A stretch of 64,000 nucleotides of DNA from Legionella lytica. GTDB taxonomy: Bacteria > Pseudomonadota > Gammaproteobacteria > Legionellales > Legionellaceae. Positions 37,146-45,986 of the stretch are shown here, in pieces (within the stretch, counting starts at the first letter, position 1; the number at the start of each line of letters is the position of its first letter). The notes beneath the pieces are model-generated. The model had not been told where the DNA came from. It saw nothing but the letters and a program-made list of their open reading frames with translations, and did no database searches. The DNA lies in assembly GCF_023921225.1 (NCBI RefSeq), contig NZ_CP071527.1, positions 2,931,501-2,995,500 on the forward strand. The letters are read 5' to 3'. Made by a program: the position numbers and the translations under genes.

Positions 37146-37661
37146 ATGAGAACAATATCTGCTCTCTTTATTTTTATGTCACTTATGGCTGGACCCCTTA
37201 TGGCAAAAGACGCAGTACACATTTATGGTTATGTTGAAAAAATTTCATTCCCGGGGAAAGACTTAGTCTTATCTGCAAAATTAGATACCGGCGCGAAATC
37301 AGCATCATTAAATGCAACCAATATTACGGAAGTAAACGTAAAAGGAGTGCCTTATTTACGCTTTACGGTACCGACTAAAACTGGGGACTACATTTTCGAA
37401 GGGGAATATAAGGGTCGCGTAAAAATTAAAGTCCGAGCAGGTGAACATGATGGCTTATTACCCCATGAGCCCATCAAACGCCCTGTGGTATTACTGCCAA
37501 TACAACTTGGAGATGACGTTAAAACCATTAAAGTTAATTTAACCAACCGAAAACGTTTCAATTACCCTTTATTATTGGGTAGGGATGCTATTATTGCATT
37601 TAATGGTGCAGTAGATCCTGCCTTGACTTTTACCGTTAAAACCCAGAGCAGTAAGAAATAA
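37146..37661 (+). CDS. retropepsin-like aspartic protease (RimB/'ATP-dependent zinc protease' family)
   Basis: 171 residues with a signal peptide (ISALFIFMSLMAGPLMAKD), so the domain is periplasmic. VLSAKLDTGAKSASL holds the D-T-G-A active-site motif of single-domain retropepsins; later RPVVLLPIQL and YPLLLGRDAI match the family (old name: putative ATP-dependent zinc protease, PF05618). First gene of a three-gene unit: the stop and the next ATG share one base (TAATG at 37659-37663). A 7-bp inverted repeat (37053-37059/37073-37079) lies upstream. Confidence 0.85.
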   Translation: MRTISALFIFMSLMAGPLMAKDAVHIYGYVEKISFPGKDLVLSAKLDTGAKSASLNATNITEVNVKGVPYLRFTVPTKTGDYIFEGEYKGRVKIKVRAGEHDGLLPHEPIKRPVVLLPIQLGDDVKTIKVNLTNRKRFNYPLLLGRDAIIAFNGAVDPALTFTVKTQSSKK

Positions 37662-39181
37662 TGAAAAACAATACGCGTCACGTTTATGGTCTTATCCTCA
37701 CGTTATTTATTTTAGGAACGGGAATCTTTTTGTATCGGCATCTCGTACTGGACGTGCCGCTAACAGATACGGAAACAGTTAATAGTTGGATGGTAGAATC
37801 CAACTTGCGCTTTGTTGCTGACCCCAGCACCCCTATTAAAGCTAGTTTCAATATTCCCTACTTACCACCACACTTCGCCATTCTCGATGAGTACTTCGTT
37901 TCACGAAACTATGGAGTAACCACCAACCTCAATGGTGATAACCGAGAAACCGTATGGTCCATAAGACGTGCGCATGGGGCACAGTCCTTGTATTACCGGG
38001 CGATCTTCCGACAAACTGATGCCAATGAATCACCTTTAGGCGCTCCAACCGCAATCAAGTCACAGCCATTAAATGAAAGCCAAAAATCTGCAGTAGAAAC
38101 AATCACCAATCAAGTCAGACAAACCTCTGCAGATATTAAAACTTTTGCGCAAAGTACGGTTAAAGAACTGAATAAGCAAGATGGAAACGCCAAACTACTG
38201 GTTGGTAATGAATTCACCGATGAGCAAATCGTTGATGCCGCCATCTTGATTTTGAATCAATCAAAAATTTCGGCCATGCCCGTAAAAGGCATTTATTTAT
38301 CACAGCAAAATAAAGCTGAACTGAAATTCTTTTTAGCAGTATTTAATGGCAAAAACTGGCTTTATATTAATCCCAAAACTGGTGGTGCAGGTTTACCCAA
38401 AGACTTTTTGATCTGGCAATACGGCAATGAACCCGTATATGACGTTACTGGTGGTAAAAAAGCATTATTTAATATTACGATATCCCCCACCCCCATTAAT
38501 GCCTTAAGCATTGCCAAATCACGTGGCTTGCAGTCAGACTCCCAACTATTACGTTTTTCATTATTGCAGCTGCCAGTAAACGTCCAGGCGATCTATAAAA
38601 TTTTGCTTACCGTACCCATTGGGGCTTTTATTATTTTAATTCTCCGCAATTTTATCGGCATTAAGACCTTCGGTACCTTTATGCCAGTATTAATTGCCCT
38701 TGCGTTTAGAGAAACCCATGTCATTTGGGGAATTTGTCTCTTTGTCACCATTGTATCTTTCGGGCTTTTAGCACGCTTTTATCTCGATCAACTGCGACTG
38801 CTTTTGGTGCCGCGATTGGCTGCCATCCTTACGGTGGTCATTTTACTCATGATCTTTATTAGTGTGGTCAGTCAAAATCTTGGTTTGGATGCCGGTTTAT
38901 CTGTAGCCCTCTTCCCCATGGTTATTTTAACCATGACGATTGAGCGTATGTGCATCACCTGGGATGAGCGTGGTGCATCAGAGGCAATCAAATCAGGGGT
39001 TGGTAGCTTATTTGCAGCGGTAATTTCTTATTGGGCAATGAGTTATGAGCCTCTGCAATATTTAATTTTTGCCTTCCCTGAATTACTTTTAGTATTACTC
39101 GCGCTCATTTTGTGGTTTGGCCAATATCGCGGCTATCGATTGTTTGAGTTAAAACGCTTTAAAGTGCTTGCGAGAGAATAA
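37661..39181 (+). CDS. 7TM protein with N-terminal inactive transglutaminase domain
   Basis: 506 residues. One N-terminal membrane segment (LILTLFILGTGIFLYRH), a periplasmic region of about 270 residues that matches the inactive transglutaminase-like domain, then about seven membrane helices from residue 310 (VPIGAFIILILRNF onward to LLLVLLALILWFGQY). This is the family annotated '7 transmembrane helices usually fused to an inactive transglutaminase'. Overlaps both neighbours by one base, so the three proteins are made in step and probably form one complex at the inner membrane. Confidence 0.85.
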   Translation: MKNNTRHVYGLILTLFILGTGIFLYRHLVLDVPLTDTETVNSWMVESNLRFVADPSTPIKASFNIPYLPPHFAILDEYFVSRNYGVTTNLNGDNRETVWSIRRAHGAQSLYYRAIFRQTDANESPLGAPTAIKSQPLNESQKSAVETITNQVRQTSADIKTFAQSTVKELNKQDGNAKLLVGNEFTDEQIVDAAILILNQSKISAMPVKGIYLSQQNKAELKFFLAVFNGKNWLYINPKTGGAGLPKDFLIWQYGNEPVYDVTGGKKALFNITISPTPINALSIAKSRGLQSDSQLLRFSLLQLPVNVQAIYKILLTVPIGAFIILILRNFIGIKTFGTFMPVLIALAFRETHVIWGICLFVTIVSFGLLARFYLDQLRLLLVPRLAAILTVVILLMIFISVVSQNLGLDAGLSVALFPMVILTMTIERMCITWDERGASEAIKSGVGSLFAAVISYWAMSYEPLQYLIFAFPELLLVLLALILWFGQYRGYRLFELKRFKVLARE

Positions 39182-40131
39182 TGATTAATTTGTTTCGCCG
39201 TTTAAAAAACCATGGGATATTAAGTATTAATCAACGGAATACGGATTTTGTATTACGTTATAATCCAAGAAAATTGTTTCCCTTAGTTGATGACAAACTT
39301 AAGACTAAAAAGCTAGCCCTGCAAGCGGGTATTGCCGTTCCGCCCTTATATGAAATCATCGAAACAGAACAGCAAATTAAGTCGATTGAAACACTGTTTG
39401 CTCCTTACGATGATTTTGTGGTGAAGCCTGCTCGTGGCTCTGGCGGCGATGGTATTTTAGTATTTAAAGATAAGGTCTACGGACGTTATCGCCAAATTAA
39501 TGGCAAACTGACTACAGCTCAAGAGTTGAGCTACCATTTATCCTGTTTATTATCTGGCGCTTACAGTCTGGGCGGTTCTTCTGACTATGCTATTATCGAA
39601 AAACGTGTGGTTGTTGATCCAGTCTTTGCCGAAGTAAGTTATGAAGGCATCCCCGACATTCGCATTATTTCATTATTAGGCTATCCCGCGATGGCGATGG
39701 TAAGACTTCCCACGCGATTATCAGGCGGGAAAGCGAACCTCCACCAAGGCGCCATTGGCGTTGGTGTGGACTTAGCTACGGGAAAAACTTTAGGTGGAGT
39801 ATTTCATAATGACACCATTGATTATCACCCTGATACCCTAAACCCAATTGTTGGAATCGAAGTACCCTATTGGAATAAAATATTGGAAATTGCTTCCAGC
39901 TGTTATGATTTAACCGGTCTAGGTTATCTTGGCGTGGATATTGTACTCGATAAAGACCACGGTCCTTTAATGCTGGAGCTAAATGCACGTCCGGGATTAA
40001 ACATCCAAATTGCGAACCGCGAAGGTGGCCTCAAGCGTTACCGCGCCATTGAAGCCCATCAAAAAGAACATCCAAATGAATCTGTAGCTGAAAAAGTAGC
40101 GTTTAGTCGAAAAACTTTTGCTCGTGGGTGA
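39181..40131 (+). CDS. ATP-grasp ligase (alpha-L-glutamate ligase-like)
   Basis: 316 residues, cytosolic. ATP-grasp features: VVKPARGSGGDGILVF (ATP-binding strand and glycine loop), a central metal/ATP region, GYLGVDIVLDKDHGPLMLELNARPGLNIQIA with the catalytic E and N metal ligands. The family (ATPgrasp_ST, RimK-related) is predicted to form an amide or peptide bond on an unknown substrate. Third gene of the operon; starts on the stop codon of the 7TM gene. A REP palindrome about 77 nt downstream may end the transcript. Confidence 0.87.
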   Translation: MINLFRRLKNHGILSINQRNTDFVLRYNPRKLFPLVDDKLKTKKLALQAGIAVPPLYEIIETEQQIKSIETLFAPYDDFVVKPARGSGGDGILVFKDKVYGRYRQINGKLTTAQELSYHLSCLLSGAYSLGGSSDYAIIEKRVVVDPVFAEVSYEGIPDIRIISLLGYPAMAMVRLPTRLSGGKANLHQGAIGVGVDLATGKTLGGVFHNDTIDYHPDTLNPIVGIEVPYWNKILEIASSCYDLTGLGYLGVDIVLDKDHGPLMLELNARPGLNIQIANREGGLKRYRAIEAHQKEHPNESVAEKVAFSRKTFARG

Positions 40132-40207
40132 AAATAACTCATCATGCCAAATAGGATCGGATAGAATACAAAAGCTCTTTACGAGTCAAAACTTAGAAAA
40201 GATTTAG

Positions 40208-40230
40208 TAGGCTGGGCTGTTAAGCCCAGC
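40208..40230. repeat. REP palindrome, left
   Basis: TAGGCTGGGCT and AGCCCAGC form a tight hairpin (GCTGGGCT/AGCCCAGC) of 23 nt. Its reverse complement matches the right-hand copy at 22 of 23 positions. It lies 10 nt from the stop of the transposase gene. Confidence 0.8.
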
Positions 40231-40239
40231 AGATTTTTA

Positions 40240-40770
40240 TCACCACTCACCAAAACCAGATCGCATCAAAGAAGCATCACTCGCCCAGCCCTCACTAAAT
40301 ATCCCTTGGCGAATAAAACGATGAATACTTGAATAAGGCCAATCAGAAGGATTTTTGACATAACCGTGTTTCACCGGATTATAATGGATGTAATTAATGT
40401 GATGCTCATAATCTGATTGGTCCCTTATCATGTGCTCCCAAAACCTGCGTTGCCAAATACCACGTTCACGTTTTTTCTGTCGAGAAATTGATATTGATTC
40501 ATAAGATTGTATTTGCATGGAAAAAATCGCTTTTATTCGGCTTAATCGTTTAGAATAGTCAAGAGCATTGGGCGGCAAAGTTATTATCATATGCAAGTGT
40601 TCCGGTAAGATAATAATGGCATCGATATAAAAGTGATGTATCTGCTGAACCCTTTTGAAAGCATCTCTTAAGGCTGCGATTTGGTTTGTAAGTAACCTGC
40701 TGTTTCTGTTTTGCAAATTTAATGTGAAAAAATACGTGGCGCCAGGTATTAGCATCCTTCTGTAATGCAT
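40240..40770 (-). CDS. REP-associated tyrosine transposase (RAYT, Y1 family)
   Basis: 176 residues. HUH-type single-strand endonuclease: the metal-binding H-x-H is His58-Leu-His60 in LPEHLHMIITLP, and the catalytic Tyr is probably Tyr127 in NYIHYNPVKHGYV. GIWQRRFWEHMIRD is the typical RAYT stretch between them. RAYTs are domesticated relatives of IS200/IS605 transposases, usually single-copy and flanked by the REP sequences they recognise. Here two inverted REPs bracket the gene at 40208 and 40840. Complete, with no frameshift. Confidence 0.92.
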   Translation of the reverse strand: MHYRRMLIPGATYFFTLNLQNRNSRLLTNQIAALRDAFKRVQQIHHFYIDAIIILPEHLHMIITLPPNALDYSKRLSRIKAIFSMQIQSYESISISRQKKRERGIWQRRFWEHMIRDQSDYEHHINYIHYNPVKHGYVKNPSDWPYSSIHRFIRQGIFSEGWASDASLMRSGFGEW

Positions 40771-40839
40771 AAATTGGACTCTTGTTGTATTCCTTTTTGA
40801 TGTTTATAACTAAATTAGGAGCGGAATTCAATATGCTTT

Positions 40840-40862
40840 GCTGGGCTTTACAGCCCAGCCTA
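40840..40862. repeat. REP palindrome, right
   Basis: GCTGGGCT...AGCCCAGC followed by CTA; reverse complement of the left REP with one mismatch in 23. A degraded third copy (GTTGGGCTGTAAAGCTCACC) lies at 40952-40971. Confidence 0.8.
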
Positions 40863-40995
40863 CGTTGATTTGTTCCTGGTTAAGCAAACTCGGATTTTTT
40901 CTGAAAATTGGCATATTTCCATATTCAGAGCGCAGCAGCACCTGCGTAAAAGTTGGGCTGTAAAGCTCACCAAAACACTTTATTGTGGTATTGTA

Positions 40996-41023
40996 CAAAA
41001 ATCCTGCGCCCTAGATTGGGCAG
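40996..41023 (-). terminator. terminator of the ygfB-pepP-ubiH-ubiI operon
   Basis: CTGC-GCCC (41004-41011) and GGGC-AG (41018-41023) form a stem which, on the minus strand, runs into GATTTTTGT. It lies 20 nt after the ubiI-like stop. Confidence 0.5.
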
Positions 41024-41043
41024 GCACCGCAGCATGCAACATT

Positions 41044-42210
41044 TTAACCCACACCACGAGCATGCTGAATAAACAGGCGCTTAATTGGCATAAAGGTATT
41101 ACAAAACCCCAAGCCCAATCCGCGTAAAGTAACTATTGGCGTGAATGAGTTACTAAATAAGCGCTTGAATCCTTCCATCAGCGCGATCGTTTGCCAAACC
41201 GCATGTTTGCGTTCACGTTGATAGGCTCCCAAGGCCTTTTTAGAGACTAAATTGTTGGGTGTAGCATCCAAGCATTGCAACCACGCATTAATATCCGCCA
41301 ACCCCACATTTAAACCTAGGCCAGCTAAAGGATGAATCGTATGTGCCGCATCGCCGAGCAGTAACCAACGAGCTCCGGTATACTGCTTCACATGCCGCAT
41401 TTGCAAAGGGAATTGATGGCGAGTACTGATTAAATGAACGGAACCTAATTTTTTAGCAAAAGCCTTGGTTAACTCTTCATTAAATTGCTCATCGCTGCAT
41501 TCCATGAGCTTTTTAGCGCGTTCCGATTCGGTGGACCAAACAATGGAGCATTCATTAGGATTTGCCAAAGGTAAAAAGGCTAAAGGACCATCGGGATTAA
41601 ATACTTGATAGGCCGTATGTTGATGGGCTTTTTCTACGGCTACCGTTGCCACGATTGCCTGTTGTTGATACGGCCAGGTCGTTAAGGCAACCTTGAGCTT
41701 TTGCCGCACCGGTGAATTGGCACCATCGGCGACCATTAACAACTGCCCTTCCCAGCTCTGGTGCTGACTGGATACTTTAATGCCTTGAACGTCTTCATGT
41801 ACTGCGTCCACACAACAGCCAGGGAATAAATGAATTTCCGGATATTGCGCCGCTTGTTGTAGTAAAGCTTGCTTTAGAATTGATTCCTCGATAATGGTGC
41901 CCAGATGGGAGCTGGCCACACAACGTGAATCAAAATCGATATGGGCGCCATTGACGGCATCCCACACATACATTTGGCTGTAGGGAGACAAGCGCGATGG
42001 CTCTAAATGCCGCCATACCCCTAATCGCTGTAATAAAGTCTGTGAGGCTTGATTAATCGCATAAACCCGCATATCGGTTTTGCTAGTATCAACCGTTAAT
42101 GAACCGGCATCAATCACGGCAATGGTATAACCACGTTGGGCCATGGCAATTGCTGCGGTTAAACCAACAACCCCACCACCAATGATTAGTACGTTAAACT
42201 GCAAATTCAT
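41044..42210 (-). CDS. ubiI: FAD-dependent ubiquinone-biosynthesis hydroxylase (UbiI/VisC type)
   Basis: 388 residues. Flavoprotein monooxygenase of the UbiH/UbiF/UbiI group: dinucleotide-binding NVLIIGGGVVGLTAAIAM at the N-terminus and the second FAD motif WLLLGDAAHTIHPLAGLGLNVGLADI near residue 280. Position after pepP and ubiH matches E. coli pepP-ubiH-visC, which supports UbiI (C5 hydroxylation of the ring) over UbiF. AGAGG lies 8 nt before the ATG, 17 nt after the ubiH stop. Membrane-associated complex expected. Confidence 0.8.
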   Translation of the reverse strand: MNLQFNVLIIGGGVVGLTAAIAMAQRGYTIAVIDAGSLTVDTSKTDMRVYAINQASQTLLQRLGVWRHLEPSRLSPYSQMYVWDAVNGAHIDFDSRCVASSHLGTIIEESILKQALLQQAAQYPEIHLFPGCCVDAVHEDVQGIKVSSQHQSWEGQLLMVADGANSPVRQKLKVALTTWPYQQQAIVATVAVEKAHQHTAYQVFNPDGPLAFLPLANPNECSIVWSTESERAKKLMECSDEQFNEELTKAFAKKLGSVHLISTRHQFPLQMRHVKQYTGARWLLLGDAAHTIHPLAGLGLNVGLADINAWLQCLDATPNNLVSKKALGAYQRERKHAVWQTIALMEGFKRLFSNSFTPIVTLRGLGLGFCNTFMPIKRLFIQHARGVG

Positions 42211-42227
42211 TTTATTTACCTCTAGGC

Positions 42228-43427
42228 TTATGCCTTATGTTCGTTTAAGGCAATCTCACAAACTAAATCGGGAACCACGCCACCAAATCCACGAGCATAA
42301 CGTGCTAAAAGAGCTTTTAAACTAGGAATATTATCAAGAGCCACCAGACCTAAACCACGTGCAATCCCTAAGCCTGGTAAGCGACTGGTAAATAAGTTAA
42401 TTAAACCATCGGTAAAGCGCGTAATTATACGTTGGTCATAAGCACGTAGTTGTACGTACTGTGCCAGCATTTCCGCATTTAAACCATGTTTTGCAATACA
42501 TTGCGCTAAAGTAGCCACATCTCTAAGCCCTAAGTTAAATCCTTGGCCTGCAACCGGGTGTAAGGTATGTGCAGCATTTCCCACAAAAACCACCGACTCT
42601 TTAACTTGCTGTGACATTAACACTTGCTGTAGGGGAAAAGAGGAACGCTTACCGGTTTTGGTAAAACGCCCCAATCGATAGCCAAAAGTTTGTTGCAATT
42701 GACGTAAAAACTCATCATCAGACAAGGTCAGCAATTGGCTGGCTTCTTTAGCAGGAACAGCCCACACTAAAGACATTCTATTTTCTTGCATGGGTAATAA
42801 TGCCAAAGGACCATGAACGGTAAACCGTTCATAAGCACGTCCAGCATGCGGCTGGCTTAAACCGATATTGGCAACAATACCTTGTTGACCATACAACTTC
42901 GTTTGTGACGGTAAGCCACAAAAACGTCGTAAGGCAGAATGGGTGCCATCAGCGGCAACAATTAAACGGGCAGCAACATTTATTTGTCCCGCTTCCGTAT
43001 TAATCGTTACCGTCTTTGTATTGAGATCCAGGGATTCAACCGTAGCTGGAGCCAAAATCTGCAGCGGGTCCAACCGTTGATGTAGGGCACGATTAATATA
43101 CTGCATTTCCACGACATGGCCTAAAGGCGCATCAATCTCACCATACAAACGCGATGCCCCAAAATGAGATTGATCCGAAACATGAATCATCTCGATGGGT
43201 GTTGCCTGTGCCTGCAAATGTTCCCAAACACCAAGCATAGTTAAAATACGCTGAGTCGCGGGAGAAAGTGCCAAAGAACGCGCATCAAAATCAGGATTGA
43301 TTTTATGTCCTAAAGCATGAGCATCCACCAACAAACAACTAAACCCAAGCCCTTGCAACGCTAATAGTAACGTTGCCCCAGTCAGGCCCCCGCCAATAAT
43401 CAGAATATCTATTTCTTTTTTAGTCAC
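42228..43427 (-). CDS. ubiH: 2-octaprenyl-6-methoxyphenol hydroxylase
   Basis: 399 residues. FAD motifs DILIIGGGLTGATLLLAL and VFVGNAAHTLHPVAGQGFNLGLRDVATLA. The UbiH-specific stretch FDARSLALSPATQRILTMLGVWE followed by IHVSDQSHFGASRL and GHVVEMQYINRAL resembles E. coli UbiH more than UbiF/UbiI. It hydroxylates C1 of the ubiquinone ring. GTG start overlaps the end of pepP by 8 nt. Confidence 0.88.
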   Translation of the reverse strand: MTKKEIDILIIGGGLTGATLLLALQGLGFSCLLVDAHALGHKINPDFDARSLALSPATQRILTMLGVWEHLQAQATPIEMIHVSDQSHFGASRLYGEIDAPLGHVVEMQYINRALHQRLDPLQILAPATVESLDLNTKTVTINTEAGQINVAARLIVAADGTHSALRRFCGLPSQTKLYGQQGIVANIGLSQPHAGRAYERFTVHGPLALLPMQENRMSLVWAVPAKEASQLLTLSDDEFLRQLQQTFGYRLGRFTKTGKRSSFPLQQVLMSQQVKESVVFVGNAAHTLHPVAGQGFNLGLRDVATLAQCIAKHGLNAEMLAQYVQLRAYDQRIITRFTDGLINLFTSRLPGLGIARGLGLVALDNIPSLKALLARYARGFGGVVPDLVCEIALNEHKA

Positions 43428-44727
43428 GCATTAATGCCTCAATGTCTGCCACATCAACAGGTAAAGCCCCAGTCAATACTTCATGACCAGTAGCAGTTAC
43501 TGCCACATCATCTTCGATACGTACTCCAATACCCCACCACCGCTTATCTACGCCAGGGATGTTCGAGCTAATGTATAAACCCGGCTCAACCGTTAATACC
43601 ATTCCAGGTACTAGAGGCCGCCATTCGCCATCTATTTTATAAAGACCACTATCATGCACATCCAAGCCAAGCCAATGTCCTGAATTATGCATATAGAAAG
43701 GTCTATAGGCTTCCTGCATAATTAACTCATTGACCTCACCTTGCAAAATACCCAATTCGCATAAGCCTTCCGTTAAAATACGAATAATGGTCTGTTGCAC
43801 TAAATTCCAGGGTGCACCTGGTTTTACTGCGGCAATACCTGCTTTTTGTGATTTAAGTACGAGTTCATAAATACTTTTTTGTTCGGGACTGAATTTACCA
43901 CTGATGGGGAAAGTTCGAGTGATGTCCGCAGCATAATTTCCATATTCGCCCCCGGCATCAATCAATACCAGATCACCCGCGTTTAAAGGATGGCTATTAT
44001 CCGTATAGTGCAAGACGCAGGCATTTTCGCCACTACCAACAATCGGATCATAGGCGACACTACGGCAACCCTGGCGGCTAAACTCATAAATCAATTCAGC
44101 TTCTAACTGGTATTCGTTATGCACTTCTTTACATTGACGCATCGCACGCAGATGAGCATCCACTGAAATACGCGCCGCTTGACGCATTAAATCGAGCTCA
44201 GCCTCACTTTTAACTAGACGCATTTCACCTAAAATAGGATCCAAATCGCACAGGCTATTTGGCGCTTTAACCCCTCGGCGCACCTGATCTTTGACTGCAG
44301 ACAGGGAATCCATAATCAATTGTTCCAACTCAGCATTGCGGGCAAGAGAAAAATAAACGGCTGATTTACCACCCAGTAAACCTGGTAGCTCTTCGGCAAC
44401 ATCGTCAATAGAAAAAGCCATTTGCATTCCCAACTCTTCCACTGCTCCTTGTTGTCCCAGACGTCTACCTGTCCATTGTTCCGCAGCAGGGTTACGTGGG
44501 CGGTTAAAGAGAATGCTTTGGCTTTCTTTTCCGGCGATCAGCACTAAGATGGCGTCCGGCTCATTAAAGCCGGTCAAATAATAAAAATTACTGTCCTGGC
44601 GAAAACGATAATGCGCATCCCCATTACGTAACTGTTCATGTGCCGCGATAATAATCGCCACACTACCTTCCGGAAGTTGCTGCGCTAACTTATTTCTTCT
44701 TGCCTGATATTCTTGCTGAGTAATCAT
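43420..44727 (-). CDS. pepP: Xaa-Pro aminopeptidase
   Basis: 435 residues. Removes N-terminal residues next to proline. N-terminal creatinase-type domain (FNEPDAILVLIAG), then the pita-bread catalytic domain with two-metal ligands: LIDAGGEYGNYAADITRTFP (two Asp), HNSGHWLGLDVHD (His), LTVEPGLY (Glu) and GVRIEDDVAV (Glu). Length matches E. coli PepP. AGGA 8 nt before the ATG; 13 nt after ygfB. Confidence 0.93.
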   Translation of the reverse strand: MITQQEYQARRNKLAQQLPEGSVAIIIAAHEQLRNGDAHYRFRQDSNFYYLTGFNEPDAILVLIAGKESQSILFNRPRNPAAEQWTGRRLGQQGAVEELGMQMAFSIDDVAEELPGLLGGKSAVYFSLARNAELEQLIMDSLSAVKDQVRRGVKAPNSLCDLDPILGEMRLVKSEAELDLMRQAARISVDAHLRAMRQCKEVHNEYQLEAELIYEFSRQGCRSVAYDPIVGSGENACVLHYTDNSHPLNAGDLVLIDAGGEYGNYAADITRTFPISGKFSPEQKSIYELVLKSQKAGIAAVKPGAPWNLVQQTIIRILTEGLCELGILQGEVNELIMQEAYRPFYMHNSGHWLGLDVHDSGLYKIDGEWRPLVPGMVLTVEPGLYISSNIPGVDKRWWGIGVRIEDDVAVTATGHEVLTGALPVDVADIEALMRD

Positions 44728-44740
44728 ACCAACATCCTTA

Positions 44741-45313
44741 TTAATGGGTTACACCACGATTTCGTTCATTCATCATTAAATCAGCGTGCAAACGAATTAC
44801 CGCCATACGCGCGTATTCGCTTACTTCCATCAATGCACGTTCATCTTCTTCGCCTACATCTAAAGTATCACAATCCAATTCGGCAAACTCAATCATATGT
44901 TGCAAGGCATCTTGAGCCTCGTCCTCATTGAACTGATCACCCCCTATTCCACATAAAGTTAAGGCCTGAGTAAAGCCTTCACACCATTCACTAAATGCCA
45001 AAGCTCGTTGCAACAAAGACTCGTCATCATGAGGAAGCATCATTTGAAAATTAAAATCAAAATGGGTAATTTGTTGTTGGCTGATAGAAAAAACTGCGAA
45101 TAAGGCCAGCAAAGCACTGCGACTTTGTTCATCCTTTTTATTATTCAACAAGGCGCGCAAATACGATTCACCCTGAGAATCCTCTCCAGCACAAAGATAA
45201 CCACACATCATTCCATGTAATGAACTGGCAGAAACCGGCAATGATAAAAACGAAATCGCATCAACAAAATGATCGTACTCAGGTAAGGTCAAATGTTCAT
45301 TTTCAGCAGACAT
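44741..45313 (-). CDS. ygfB: YgfB/UPF0149 family protein
   Basis: 190 residues from the ATG at 45313; the frame extends to 45391, but the family normally starts a few residues before the LPEYDHFVDAI stretch. Characteristic SLHGMMCGYLCAG near the N-terminus and SEWCEGFTQAL later. A small helical protein conserved at the head of pepP-ubiH operons; in Pseudomonas a YgfB protein affects gene expression, the exact role here is unknown. Divergent from zapA. Confidence 0.85.
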   Translation of the reverse strand: MSAENEHLTLPEYDHFVDAISFLSLPVSASSLHGMMCGYLCAGEDSQGESYLRALLNNKKDEQSRSALLALFAVFSISQQQITHFDFNFQMMLPHDDESLLQRALAFSEWCEGFTQALTLCGIGGDQFNEDEAQDALQHMIEFAELDCDTLDVGEEDERALMEVSEYARMAVIRLHADLMMNERNRGVTH

Positions 45314-45441
45314 AATTAACTCATCTATAAAAAAATGCCCCATGATAACCGATTTGGCGCAGCGGTTCACCTCAGTATTTGCTGCTTGCAAGCAAAATTG
45401 CTACTATTTACTCCAAACCCTAGCGATTCGAAGGCTTTATT

Positions 45442-45762
45442 ATGACACAAACAAAATCATGCTCTATTAAATTACTCAACAAATCTTATGAAATTAAATG
45501 CCCCGAGGGAGAGGAAGCGAATTTAATACTCGCGGCACAAAAGCTTAATAATCAAATCATGCAGAATAAAAAGAAAACCAAACAATTGGATGATTTCCAC
45601 ACGTTATTGTTGGCGGCCTTAGATATTAGCCATGAATTAGTGGTGTGCAAAAGCGAACAAGCGCAACAACACCATCAAGTCACTCAGTTTATTACTTCTT
45701 TAGAACATAAAATTAATAAGATGGTAAATGGCGAGATAGAACGCGCTCCAGAAATGGATTAA
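45442..45762 (+). CDS. zapA: cell division protein ZapA
   Basis: 106 residues. Binds and bundles FtsZ at midcell. The N-terminal beta part CSIKLLNKSYEIKCPEGEEANLILAAQKLNNQI and the C-terminal coiled coil (about 60-100, LVVCKSEQAQQHHQVTQFITSLEHKINKMV) are typical. AAGG lies 8 nt before the ATG. The gene order ygfB divergent from zapA is that of E. coli, where ssrS (6S RNA) follows zapA. Confidence 0.9.
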   Translation: MTQTKSCSIKLLNKSYEIKCPEGEEANLILAAQKLNNQIMQNKKKTKQLDDFHTLLLAALDISHELVVCKSEQAQQHHQVTQFITSLEHKINKMVNGEIERAPEMD

Positions 45763-45766
45763 TTAG

Positions 45767-45952
45767 TGGGTTATGCCAACTTTTAATATAATTGTTGAGC
45801 AATGTCAGAGTTATTGCTTGTGACCCAGTAATCGCTACGCGTCAGGAAAGACAGAATGCAAGGCGCGTAGTCAGCAACTAGATCAACATTTGTTAGGGAG
45901 CAATTGAAGCTATTTTTATATATATCCAAACTTACTGCTTGGCCATTGCCCA
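45767..45952 (+). ncRNA. structured RNA candidate downstream of zapA (possible second 6S-type RNA)
   Basis: The 224-nt gene-free interval after zapA folds as a rod of 186 nt, close to the 184 nt of E. coli 6S. The closing stem TGGGTTATGCCAA (45767-45779) pairs with TTGGCCATTGCCCA (45939-45952). An intermediate stem is ATTGCT/CCC (45812-45825) with GGGAGCAAT (45896-45904). An apical stem is CTACGCG (45835-45841) with CGCGTAG (45864-45870). Its position matches ssrS of other Gammaproteobacteria. It lacks the conserved TTGAACC hairpin of 6S, which is present in the RNA at 52.9 kb. A second 6S copy has been reported in L. pneumophila; whether this is its counterpart is unproven. Confidence 0.35.
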
Positions 45953-45986
45953 AATGGGGTGCCTGCAAAATTAAAAGGAGTTAGCG

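Noticed and set aside
40870..41127. Plus-strand frame of 85 codons after the right REP
   Set aside because: It runs over the terminator and into the antisense of the ubiI-like gene; no start signal and no recognisable content.
45783..45968. Minus-strand frame of 61 codons downstream of zapA
   Set aside because: No ribosome-binding site; the interval is better explained by RNA structure.
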